A program made the translations under genes and the position numbers. The notes under the pieces were generated by a model. It was not told the origin of the DNA, made no database searches, and saw nothing but the letters and a program-made list of their open reading frames with translations. A DNA stretch of 10,278 bases from Blastocladiella britannica (lineage: Eukaryota > Blastocladiomycota > Blastocladiomycetes > Blastocladiales > Blastocladiaceae), in assembly GCA_025349905.2 (NCBI GenBank), contig MU625167.1, positions 1 through 10,278 on the forward strand, read 5' to 3'. This document shows positions 1 to 7,928 of this stretch, one piece after another. Within the stretch, counting starts at the first letter, position 1. Every line of letters begins with the position of its first letter.

Positions 1-155
1 TGCCTTTTCTTTTGGCATGCCTGTGCAGCAGTTGTACAGGATCGAGATCACGTTGTTTCAGCTTTCCCCCATTTCCTTGGATTTCCGGATTGGTTTTTAC
101 AGGCGTGTTAGAAAGAGACGCCTTTCCCATTGCGCACTCACACGTCAGCAGTGAT

Positions 156-203
156 CCGACCAACCAACCAATAACCAACCAACCAGCCAACCAACCAACC
201 AAA
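156..203 (+). repeat. CCAA-rich tandem tract in the leader of the secreted-protein gene
   Basis: About 48 bases consist almost entirely of CCAA units, broken once by an ATAA and once by a G, and the tract ends a few bases before the ATG at 209. It contains no G except one and no ATG, so as RNA it would be unstructured A/C-rich leader. One unit reads CCAAT, but its position directly before the start codon argues against a CCAAT-box promoter role. Whether the tract is transcribed is inferred from its distance to the ATG. Confidence 0.75.
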
Positions 204-208
204 AAGAA

Positions 209-1579
209 ATGAAGATCGATATTATTTTAGCCCTTGCGGTTGCCTTCTTGGTGGTCGCCCCCGCCACGGCCTTTTCAACGCGCATATCGCACCCAACGTC
301 TTTGAGGAATCCCAAGGCCGAGTGCGCCGCGCAAGGACGCGTCTTGGCTGCTTCGGCTCCGCAGTTCCCTACTGCCAAATCCACGATCGTATACCACATC
401 ACCTTCGGCGAATCCAAAAAACACGCCATTACGCTGCCCAAGACGTTTGTCAAGCTCCGCACATCTAACAACAAGGAGCTGATCCACGTTGCCACCTCCC
501 GTCTGGCTGCCCATGTCCTCAATGTCGCGCGCGAGGATGTCGTCGATCAAGTTTCCATCAAGAATCCGTACGCGGTGACGCAGTCGTATGCCAACACGAT
601 CGCGCACTGGTTCACGTACAAGCAAGATGAGGCCAACGCGCCCAGCATCAAGATCGGCCTTACCAAGGCGGCGGAGTCCGCTGCTGCAACTTCATCGTCA
701 ACATTACTGCTGTCGTCCCTGTCCCTGATCCATGCTGCCGCATCCATTGCGACAAAGCCTACCGCAGTGGATCCCAAACTGAAAAAAGAGGCCGAGACGG
801 TCCTGGCCGCATTCCACGCTCGTGTCCTCCTGTCCCAGTTTGACCACCCGTCGATCGTCGCGGCCTCGAGCGTCATCAAGCCATTTGGCGTGGTAATTTC
901 TGCTGCTCGCGCTGGGTCCAGTAGTCGCCCCGAATGGGCAGCTGCCGTGCTCGCGTTTACGTCTTATGCAAAGAGCGCTACTGGCAAGCGCCGGTCCGCG
1001 GAGGAACCTGCCGTGTGGCACCATGTCACGGTCGAGACGTACGGCGTGAATGCGGCGGGGCTGACGTCGTGGATGTCATCTGCTAGTGCGACCATGGTCA
1101 CGGGCATGATGATGGTACCCTCTTCCCAGGCTCACCATCCGCACATGCGAATGCGATTCAACGGCGCGACCGTGATGGATCAAGAGGGTTCCTCTGCTGC
1201 TGCACCGGCGTTTATTTCCGCGGCTACTTTGGTCGAGAGTCGCTCTGGTGCGCGTCCAGTTTCGAGCGAAGTGAATGCTGTCGCGGCAGTGGTCGTTGGC
1301 AAGCCGGTAACCGTGCAGCAAGAGTTCCGGTTCATGTCCCGTCGTCCGGGTATCGCTGGGGACGTGGCCTTGGTGCCTGCCGTTACCTGCGTCCTGCCTC
1401 CAGTTGCCAAGGCGTCGCTGGAAGACTCTTCCGTCTTTGACTTTGATCTGGACTTGGCCATTCAAGATGCGTCGCTCGTGGATGACGAAACTGACGAGGA
1501 GGCATTCAAGCTGGAGGGTGTGCTGATCGAGTCGGATGCGGACGATGAGGCAGATGAATTGCCGTCGATGGAAGTGTGA
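209..1579 (+). CDS. Secreted or lumenal orphan protein with acidic C-terminal tail (456 aa)
   Basis: This is a single uninterrupted frame, the only complete intronless gene in the window. Residues 1-22 look like a classic signal peptide: a lysine near the N-terminus, a hydrophobic core (about 5-17), then a small-residue APATAFS cleavage region. The mature part is Ala/Ser/Val-rich and has only two cysteines (39, 394). A Lys-Arg-Arg at 260-262 could be a Kex2-type processing site. A Met/His-rich patch lies at 296-316. Residues 404-456 form a strongly acidic tail with about 22 Asp/Glu. No catalytic motif, GPI signal or ER-retention tail is visible, and I recognise no family. The signal sequence supports entry into the secretory pathway; the function is unknown. 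The start is chosen because the signal peptide begins exactly there. The next gene starts 134 bases downstream on the same strand. Confidence 0.8.
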   Translation: MKIDIILALAVAFLVVAPATAFSTRISHPTSLRNPKAECAAQGRVLAASAPQFPTAKSTIVYHITFGESKKHAITLPKTFVKLRTSNNKELIHVATSRLAAHVLNVAREDVVDQVSIKNPYAVTQSYANTIAHWFTYKQDEANAPSIKIGLTKAAESAAATSSSTLLLSSLSLIHAAASIATKPTAVDPKLKKEAETVLAAFHARVLLSQFDHPSIVAASSVIKPFGVVISAARAGSSSRPEWAAAVLAFTSYAKSATGKRRSAEEPAVWHHVTVETYGVNAAGLTSWMSSASATMVTGMMMVPSSQAHHPHMRMRFNGATVMDQEGSSAAAPAFISAATLVESRSGARPVSSEVNAVAAVVVGKPVTVQQEFRFMSRRPGIAGDVALVPAVTCVLPPVAKASLEDSSVFDFDLDLAIQDASLVDDETDEEAFKLEGVLIESDADDEADELPSMEV

Positions 1580-1713
1580 GATGCAATTTGTACAGTAACA
1601 AACATCTCAGCTGCAGTATGGATGTATGCAGATCAGCGGCCAATGCATGGGAAATGAGCAGGGATCCCTCTTTGGGAAAATTCGATTAAATTTTATTCAA
1701 AATACCTGTAATC

Positions 1714-4564
1714 ATGGCCCCAACCGCCTCAAATCCGAGTGCGCGGCCGCCCCTGGACTCGTCGCGGCCGCGCGCCCACCGAAGCAACGCCTCCGTTGCC
1801 CGCCCAGGACAACCACCCCCACTGTCGCTGTTCCTGACGTCCTCCATCGCATCGTCGCTCGGATCGCCCACCGCCGCCGTACATGGAACATCATATGCGG
1901 TGCTGCGTGCCCCGGCTCCGGCACACTACCGAGGAATTGTTGGCGGGCCACCGTCTTCGTCGTCGTCGTCACCGTCGCATTCGCATTCTTTGCTCACCCA
2001 TAACGCTGCCGCTGGTGGTAGCTCTGGTGCTGGCGATTCCCGAGCTGCTGCCCGGAGCGGAGGAGCAGCGGCAGCGTCGATCCGTGGCTCTGGTCCAACG
2101 ACGACGAACATGGTGGTGGTGAATGGCGTGCCGCGGCGGGCGCCCGAATCGCGACGTCGTGCCGCGTCCGATTTCGTGGCCGGCCGCTCGTCCGTTTCTT
2201 CGTCTGGGCCAGCGGGTGCGTCGTTTCCCGACGGCATGGTGCGAGTCGCGCCAAAGTCGCCGCCGCGCCGGGCTTCGCAGCCGCCACCGTCCTCCTCGAC
2301 CGCCACCTATGAACAGGCGCGGATATCGGAGCGTGCTACGACCGACCCTGCTCTGCTGCCCCATGCTCCGCCATCGCTTTCCATCAGCGACGCCACCACG
2401 GGTATAGGGACAGCAGCGTCCGAACATCACCAACCGCCACGCCGAGAACCGATCCGTGGCCCCCTGGTCATGACGCTCCCCGATCCGACCCACTGGCCAC
2501 GTCAGCGCCCACTCAAGACCGCGCTGGTAGCCCCGGGCTCGCCGTCGCGGTGGTCGGCCGCGCGGAAGGTACTGTCGTCCCCCGTGGCGTCGCTGACCCC
2601 GACTTTACTGCGCCGAACCGCGTTACCTCCACCTGCGGCTTCCCTTCCGTCCCCGTCGTTGTCCTCGGTCGTGGTGGTGCAGGGATCGCGAGGATCGCAC
2701 GCGTCGCTCCCATCGCCCGCCCTTGCCGCCGCACCCGACCTGCCGGGGGTTGCAGCGGTGCGCGAACCCGCCGCCCGGCACCTCCCGCCTCCATCGGCCA
2801 CCAGCCCGGCATTGATGGCCGCTGCATTGGCGGCCGCGCCTCCGTCGCCCACGGCCGCGCTCGTCACGGTCTCGGCTTCGTCGGCGGTGTCCGGGATTGG
2901 TGGGGCACTGCGAGAATCGCTATCGGCAATGATTGGCGGCGCAGGAAAATCGGCGGCCGAGCAGAGACCGCTGGTGGCTATTACGTTGTCGTCGATTGCG
3001 CGCGACGGGGTTCCGATGGGCGATAATGTGGCCGCGTTTCGGGGGCCGACGGCGCTTGCGCCGGTTGGACTCTCGAATGTGGGTAACACGGTTCGTCCTC
3101 TACCTCTTTTTGTTTATTGGGTGCTTCTCGGAACTGATCCACGTAGAATACAGTGCTTTATGGCAGCTGCATTGCAGTGTTTGGCGTCCGTGGACATGCT
3201 CACGAATTATGTGCTTGCACCGGACGGCGCCGCCAAGGACCTGAATCCCTTTTCCGACAACAAGGGCGTCGTGGTAAGAGGTCCGTTAGAACTATCCAAT
3301 TTTTTTTTTTTTTGGTTTGCATAGATCTAATACATATATGTAGCTTATGCACGGTTGCTGAGCGAAATGGCGGCCACCAAGGTAGGCGGGGCAGTCAATC
3401 CCCGGGCATTTAAACGCGAGGTGGAACGCATCGCTCCTCAGTTCGAGGGATACGAGTACGCTACTCTTTTTTTGGTGAATTTTGTCATCTTGCGAAAACT
3501 GACCCATCCAAACTAAATCCAAAAGCCAGCAGGACGCACAAGAGTTCTTACGCTGCCTACTCGACGGCTTGTCCACTGACCTGTACCGAGCGCGGTACTT
3601 GGCCCGGTTCTCGATCCCCGAGGCCGACGAAGATGCATTACCGCCCGAAGCGAAAGCGACGGTCGCGTGGGCACGGTACGCACACACGCAAGCGTCGTTT
3701 GTCAGCGACGTGTTTGCCGGACAACTCATGTCCCGCGTGCGGTGCCACGCGTGCGGGGGCGTGTTTTCGTCGTTTGACGTGTTCTGGGACCTGAGCGTTC
3801 CCATTCCGACCGCCTCCCGATCCTATCCATCGGCCGCTGATAGTGGGTACGATGGGGCGGGAGCGGTGCCGCTGGCTGAGTGCTTGCGCGAGTACGCGCG
3901 CGAAGAGGAGCTCGACCAGAATGAGTGGTATAACTGTCCGACGTCGGTACACTGTTCCGCTTTTTTCTCTCTCTACCTGTCAACGATTGCCTTCTGAGTG
4001 TATGATACAACCATCCTGACATTTACAACCCACTTTTCTTTAGGTGCAAGAGCCGCCAACGAACAAGCAAGCAAATGCTCGTGCACCGACTGCCGCCGCT
4101 GCTGGTGATTCACTTGAAGCGGTTCGCGTCGCTCCGGCACAAGTTGACGGCGCCCGTGTCGTTCCCCCTCGAAGGGCTCGATCTGTCGTCAATATGCACC
4201 GGTACGCATACCCAAACAGTGATGGATTACACTTTGAACTGATCAGTTGTGAATGAAAATAGGAACCGAACCCACACCAAAGTACCGGCTCGTGGGCGTA
4301 CTTGAGCACTCGGGCTCGCTCTCGTTTGGGCACTACGTGGCGTCTGTGTACCGCAATGGTGCCTGGTACCATATGAACGACGGGTCCGTGTCGCGCATCA
4401 GCGATCCGGCCCGAGAAGCGCACGGCGAGTGGGCGATGTCTGCTTACGTGTTGTTTTTCCAACAACAACAGCAACCGCTATCGTTGCCGCTGCAAGCGGT
4501 GTCCTCGGCGGCATCCACGACGTCGTCGTCGTCGGGAATCATGGAGCCGAGAACCGATCGATGA
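1714..4564 (+). CDS. Ubiquitin-specific protease (USP, peptidase C19), six exons, 830 aa
   Basis: Deubiquitinase that cleaves isopeptide bonds after the ubiquitin C-terminus. Inferred exons are 1714-3090, 3154-3280, 3344-3455, 3526-3942, 4044-4201 and 4263-4564, summing to 2493 nt in frame. Residues 1 to about 450 are Ser/Pro/Ala/Arg-rich and look disordered. The Cys box GLSNVGNT-CFMAAALQCL places the catalytic Cys at 460, with an intron exactly between Thr459 and Cys460. The QQD box GYDQQDAQEF is at 537-546. Two CxxC pairs (612/615 and 676/679) make the usual zinc ribbon, and HLKRF follows. The His box is SFGHYVA with His754, followed by WYHMND, where Asn769/Asp770 supply the third catalytic position. 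The protein ends soon after the domain. All core residues are present, so an active enzyme is expected. Splice points after exon 1 were chosen to keep conserved boxes intact. The subfamily is not assigned; the domain layout resembles USP4/USP8/Doa4-type enzymes. Confidence 0.92.
3091..3153 (+). other. USP intron 1, splitting the catalytic Cys box
   Basis: 63-nt phase-0 intron, donor GTTCGT, branch-like CTGAT near 3134, acceptor ACAG. It falls between GNT and the catalytic Cys codon TGC. It is a multiple of three and has no in-frame stop, so an unspliced mRNA would read through with 21 extra residues inside the active-site motif. Confidence 0.88.
3281..3343 (+). other. USP intron 2, with a competing canonical donor upstream
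   Basis: 63-nt phase-1 intron, donor GTCCGT, branch-like CTAATAC, acceptor GTAG. This donor was chosen because it gives an uninterrupted GVVVRAYARLL segment, with the spacing typical of USP domains. A better-looking donor, GTAAGA, sits 7 nt upstream at 3274, but its use shifts the frame and reaches a stop within about six codons. A second AG at 3323-3324 also gives the wrong frame. Confidence 0.75.
3456..3525 (+). other. USP intron 3
   Basis: 70-nt phase-2 intron, donor GTACGC, branch-like CTGAC at 3499-3503, acceptor AAAAG. Two further AGs follow within seven bases, but only the first one restores GYDQQDAQEF, the USP QQD box. Confidence 0.82.
3943..4043 (+). other. USP intron 4
   Basis: 101-nt phase-2 intron, the longest in the window. 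Donor GTCGGT, acceptor TTTAG after a pyrimidine run. Joining here forms the second zinc-ribbon pair CPTC followed by KSRQRTSKQM and leads in frame into HLKRF. The alternative donor GTACAC at 3947 breaks the CxxC. Confidence 0.8.
4202..4262 (+). other. USP intron 5
   Basis: 61-nt phase-1 intron, donor GTACGC, branch-like CTGAT at 4239-4243, acceptor AATAG. It joins the fingers/palm segment to the YRLVGVLEHSG strand before the catalytic His. Confidence 0.85.
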
Positions 4565-4627
4565 GAATAATACAATATGCGTAAGACGGGTTACACATAT
4601 ATATTTATGCAAGAAAATAGTGGTTAG
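4565..4627. terminator. Shared 3' region of two convergent genes
   Basis: Only 63 bp separate the stop codons of the USP gene (+) and the membrane-protein gene (-). The stretch is AT-rich, with AATAATAC on the plus strand and an ATAAATATATA-type run on the minus strand. It therefore probably carries polyadenylation signals for both transcripts, whose 3' ends likely overlap. The call rests on position and composition only. Confidence 0.45.
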
Positions 4628-5809
4628 TTAGTGACGGCCACGCATCACCGCCGCCGCAATAGCCAGTCCGCCCAGAATCCCGACCTCGAGCACCGACACC
4701 AGCACCGCAAACTTGTCCCAGACCGCGGCCGCCGATCCGATCTGGTCCGCGAATGACGGCCACTGGTCGAACGCCACCGAAATGGCCGCGGGCGCCACCA
4801 GCGGCGTAGCCACCACGCTTGCCATTACCCCGGACACTACGATCGCATGCACGACCCGTGCCGGCCGCCTTGTCGTCGACGATCCCAAGGGTGAGGTTCC
4901 AATCAGTGCGCTCACAGTCCGCGCAACCGCTGTCGGGGAGACGGCACCGATCGCCAAGATCACGGCGCTGGTGCTGGCTCCCGCAACACTGAGCACGGCG
5001 CTCGTGGTCGCCAGTGCGCGCGCCGATATTGCTGCTGCTGTTGCCGTCGAGGAGGATAGGTCGGATGCCGGTAAGTTCAGGGCAAACAGGACCGCGGTCA
5101 CTGCCAGTCCGACTTGAAGGATCGGAAGTCCGAGCCGGCCGGCTGGCAGCGTGTAGTCGTGCACTGTTCCATATAGATCTCGTCAGTTTTTCGAGTTACT
5201 TGCTCGAAAATATCGGCGAAATACAGTACGGATTTGCACGATCTTTGCGCCAAACCGCCGTGGCGGTGGAGGCGGCGAGTGAGCCGGGGGCGGGTGAGAC
5301 GTCTCTGGATCCACCGCATCTACGGTGGTGGTAGAAGGCTGCTGCATCGCCAGCCCATCCTCCTCCTCAACCGTCTCCACGGCCGCAACCCGCTTATGCC
5401 CCATATCCTCCGACACCCGCGTAATGTACTCCCCCCACTGCCGGCGCGCCAGCACCACTGCAGTGACGTTAACCAGCGCGCGGTGCCACTCGACCTGGAA
5501 CTGTCCAGTGTAGTGCACGATAGGTACGCCCCATTCCAATTCGTTTCCAGCGTGAATGTCGAACACCGCCTTGATGGACTTGACCAGGTCCAGCAATACA
5601 AACTTGAACAGCACCAGGACCGTCACGTTGCGGAGTCGCCCGAGCGAGGTGGCGACGGATGGCGGGTGGGTCGGGCGGGACCGCGACAGGTGCATTGTCA
5701 CGGGAGCCAGGACCAGAATCAGGAGCGGGAGGACTACGGAAAGTAGGATGCCGGAGGTCCCCAAAAAGTACGGGTACGCGTCGATGGGTTGTGCAGGCTT
5801 TTCGGTCAT
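4628..5809 (-). CDS. Orphan multi-pass membrane protein, two exons, 371 aa
   Basis: Minus-strand exons are 5809-5230 and 5163-4628, totalling 1116 nt in frame. The 66-nt intron (5229-5164) has donor GTACTG, a CTGAC branch-like site and acceptor AACAG, and it joins ...GAKIVQI to LHDYTLPAG. Likely membrane segments are at about 21-38, 62-78, 205-224, 244-268, 298-323 and 344-366, with a possible weak one near 110-121. That makes six or seven in all. Between the two halves lies a polar loop (about 123-190) with an acidic EEED patch and a run of seven prolines. The C-terminal half is unusually rich in Ala/Ser/Thr/Val and ends in a basic MRGRH. I recognise no transporter, receptor or enzyme motif, so the function is unknown. 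The gene lies 264 bp downstream of the bZIP gene on the same strand and converges on the USP gene. Confidence 0.75.
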
Positions 5810-6073
5810 GATATTCTTTATATTTTATGTACAGGGAGAAGGCGAGTGCTGGAGACAGGGGCAAGATGCAGGTTTTATAGGGTTCGCGTGGCACTCGCCA
5901 AGCCGGCAGGTCAGGACCCTGATTGATTTTGATTTTGAAGAAACTTAGAGAAATTGCTTTTTTATCCCACAACCCAAGACGATGAGGAGCGAGAGCGACG
6001 AGGAAAAGGAGGGAGGAGAGAGGAGAGAGTGAGAGGGAAAAGGAAGGAAGAGAGAAAAAAATGAAAAATGGAG
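5810..6073. promoter_or_regulatory. Intergenic region: 3' end of bZIP gene and promoter of membrane-protein gene
   Basis: 264 bp without a gene. The half next to the bZIP stop is a purine-rich tract (pyrimidine-rich on the transcribed minus strand). The half next to the membrane-protein start is AT-rich, with an ATAAAATATAAAG-like stretch only about 10 bases upstream of the ATG at 5809. That is too close for an ordinary TATA box unless the leader is extremely short. No ORF or RNA gene is evident. Confidence 0.5.
5981..6067 (+). repeat. Purine-rich GA/GGA tract
   Basis: Roughly 85 bases are almost all G and A on the plus strand, with only a handful of C or T. They lie immediately downstream of the bZIP stop codon at 6076-6074. 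On the bZIP mRNA strand this is a CU-rich 3' untranslated region or downstream DNA. It is low complexity and has no coding potential. Confidence 0.7.
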
Positions 6074-7526
6074 CTAGCAGAGCAGCGAAAAGGACTGCAC
6101 GGGCGGCACGATCCCAGCTGCGGCCTTGGCCGCCGCCAGAGCGCGTTCCAGCTCAGCCACCTGTGAAAGGAGGCCAGACTGTTCCGACTCGAGCTCCGTG
6201 ACGCGCGACTCCAGGAACTCTTCCTTGGCGAGTTTGCGTGCGCGCGACCGACGGGCCGACACTGCGTTGATGATACGGCGCTTGGTGGCGTGGTCGGTAG
6301 CCGCGGTCGCGTCCGCGGGCAGCATTTCCATGTCGTCGATACCCTCCGCCAGCTTGCGCTTGCGGGACTTGATCGGGGCATCGTGCGCAATCATCGACAC
6401 GGGGTACGAGAGCACGGCCGGGAGGAGCTTCGACGGTTGGGGTGCGCGCCGGGTCGCGGTCGGAATCACCACGCCCGAGGACTTGGCCGTGGGAGCTTCC
6501 TGCCGCATCACTGAGGGCAGCGATTTGGTGGCGGTGGTGCCAGTGCGGCGGCGCTTGGGGGCGACGGCCGCGGCGGTGGGGTGTTCGAGCTCGGGCACGT
6601 CGCCCAGAAGCGCGTTCATGTCAACACCAGCGTACATGGCCGTCACGGATTGAGCCGAACCGACGTCAATGGGGAACATGACGTTCGCGGTCGCGTACAT
6701 GGCCAGCGACGACGCATCGACAACGGAGGGGGTGGTGGGGTGGGTGGTCGACAGCACGGTGGTGGCATCTGCCGACGGAGCGCGCTGGAAAGAGGGTGAC
6801 GCAGAGAATGACGCTGGCTCGAGGGAGGGAACCGGCGACATGGGTGCGTTGTGGTGGTGGCGGATGATGAGCTGGGACGCGGCCACCGCACCGTCGCTGG
6901 GGAGCGCAAACAGGCCTGCGAGGCCAAAATCAAACGAGAGATCGGCCACAGCAGGCTTGCAAGCGAGCGGCGGGGGTGGGGGTGGCGGGAGGTGGAACTG
7001 GCCAAACGAAGGGATCGCAGGCGGAGCAGCAGCCCAGTGGGGGGAGGGGTGTTGTTGTTGCACGCCATTGCCGGGGAGGGTTATGGGCGATGCGGGGACT
7101 ACAAAGATCAAATTGTCAGTGTCAAGCTCCAAAAAAAAAGTAAAAGAATAACGACGCACAGGAATCAAACAGGGCCAAACTCCAGTCGAGGGCGAGAGGA
7201 GAAGTGGGCAGCATCTGGGCAGCAGCGGGAGCCGTTGCGGGTGTTGAAGACGCAGTTGTTGTTGTTGAATCCAGAGAAAAGAAACCAAAGTCCGAAAAAT
7301 CGAGAGCCGAGCCGGGGGTGCCAAACAGGTTACCAGGGAAGTTGTTGTTGTTATAGTTGTGTTGATTCATGGGGGGGGTTGGGGTGACCCGTCCAGGCAG
7401 AGCTGGAGCAAGGTCGGGGTTCCGGGGACGCGTCGCTAGGTGGGGAGTGATCGTGGACTTGTCACGCACGTTTGATTGCCGGCGAGGTGATGATGCGAAG
7501 GAGGAGGGGGGTGGACGGTTCGACAT
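6074..7526 (-). CDS. Gcn4/CPC-1-like bZIP transcription factor, two exons, 463 aa
   Basis: Exons are 7526-7160 and 7098-6074 (1392 nt). The 61-nt intron (7159-7099) has donor GTGCGT, a CTGAC branch-like site and acceptor TTGTAG. The C-terminal bZIP domain has basic region KRRIINAVSARRSRARK (395-411), with Asn400 and Arg408 in the N-x7-R pattern. Heptad leucines follow at 418, 425, 432 and 439, the same Asn-to-first-Leu spacing (18) as yeast Gcn4, whose ARRSRARKL is shared. Ser403 replaces the Gcn4 Ala, as in plant-type bZIPs. Upstream lie acidic-aromatic clusters typical of activation domains (74-87, 111-123, 175-188), an Asn/Pro-rich stretch and basic patches (303-306, 367-371) that may be nuclear signals. 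The expected role is a nuclear dimeric DNA-binding activator, perhaps of amino-acid or stress control. The in-frame Met53 (7370) is an alternative start. The leader carries four uORFs. Confidence 0.9.
7099..7159 (-). other. bZIP gene intron
   Basis: 61-nt phase-1 intron on the minus strand with donor GTGCGT and acceptor TTGTAG. Splicing joins ...LALFDS to FPASPITLPG. Without splicing the first frame stops after about 12 further codons. Confidence 0.85.
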
Positions 7527-7587
7527 CAGCGTTGGGGCTCGCGAAAACGGTGCGGTATGGGGGGTGGGCGACGGCGGCGCCTCGTTA

Positions 7588-7596
7588 TCAAACCAT
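7588..7596 (-). promoter_or_regulatory. uORF4 of the bZIP gene (Met-Val-stop)
   Basis: ATG GTT TGA on the minus strand, with A at -3 and G at +4, a favourable start context. It ends 61 nt before the bZIP ATG at 7526. Its proximity and good context would make it the main inhibitory uORF if the leader includes it. Confidence 0.5.
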
Positions 7597-7618
7597 ATTT
7601 GGATGAAGTTCGATGTGC

Positions 7619-7633
7619 CTACAAGCTTCCCAT
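7619..7633 (-). promoter_or_regulatory. uORF3 of the bZIP gene (4 codons)
   Basis: Minus-strand ATG GGA AGC TTG TAG, encoding Met-Gly-Ser-Leu. The -3 base is T and the +4 base is G, a middling context. It lies 22 nt upstream of uORF4. Confidence 0.45.
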
Positions 7634-7653
7634 GAAGCTGCGGGCCGAGGGGC

Positions 7654-7713
7654 CTAGGTGTGGTTGCTCAATCTTGAGTGGTGGTGGGCGATGTCGGTAA
7701 AGGGGGTGGACAT
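7654..7713 (-). promoter_or_regulatory. uORF2 of the bZIP gene (19 codons)
   Basis: Minus-strand ORF of 19 codons plus TAG, beginning MSTPFTDIAHHH. Its ATG follows AAAA, so the -3 base is A, a favourable context. Its stop precedes uORF3 by 20 nt. Confidence 0.45.
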
Positions 7714-7753
7714 TTTTGGACTGTTCACGTAAAAATATGGTCAATTGTGTTCC

Positions 7754-7789
7754 TTACCAATAATAAGAATCGGAAAATGGAGGTACCAT
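7754..7789 (-). promoter_or_regulatory. uORF1 of the bZIP gene (11 codons)
   Basis: Minus-strand ORF MVPPFSDSYYW then TAA. The nine bases ending at its ATG, ACGCTGATG, are the same nine that end at the main bZIP ATG. Both have C at -3, a weak context. It is the first uATG if transcription starts between about 7790 and 8005. Confidence 0.45.
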
Positions 7790-7920
7790 CAGCGTAGCGG
7801 ATCCTGGAGATCAAAGGAGAGGGGGCGAACGTGATCTCGGAGAGGAAAATGCAAGATTGGAGGGTGGTGGGTGAAAAAAAGTGGTGGTGGTGGTGGGTTG
7901 AGAGAGTGAGCAAGCAAAAA

Positions 7921-7928
7921 TGACGTGA
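7921..7928 (+). promoter_or_regulatory. CRE-like bZIP site TGACGTGA
   Basis: The octamer differs at one position from the palindromic CRE TGACGTCA and includes a full TGACGT half site. It is 395 bp upstream of the bZIP start codon. bZIP factors of the Gcn4/CREB/ATF type bind such half sites, so self-regulation is possible. A single octamer in 1.2 kb can also occur by chance. Confidence 0.3.

Noticed and set aside
400..403. Ser in place of Ala in the bZIP basic region (residue 403 of the bZIP protein) as a novel DNA-binding change
   Set aside because: The NxxSARRSR form is well known in plant-type and other bZIP factors, so it is ordinary variation. The coordinates given here are residue numbers, not window bases.
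1969..2493. 174-codon minus-strand frame opposite USP exon 1
   Set aside because: Arg-rich shadow frame of the same low-complexity exon, with no recognisable features.
2502..3089. 195-codon open frame on the minus strand opposite USP exon 1
   Set aside because: It mirrors the GC-rich, Ser/Pro/Ala-coding first exon of the protease. Composition alone keeps the antisense frames open, and the sequence shows no domain or splice context of its own.
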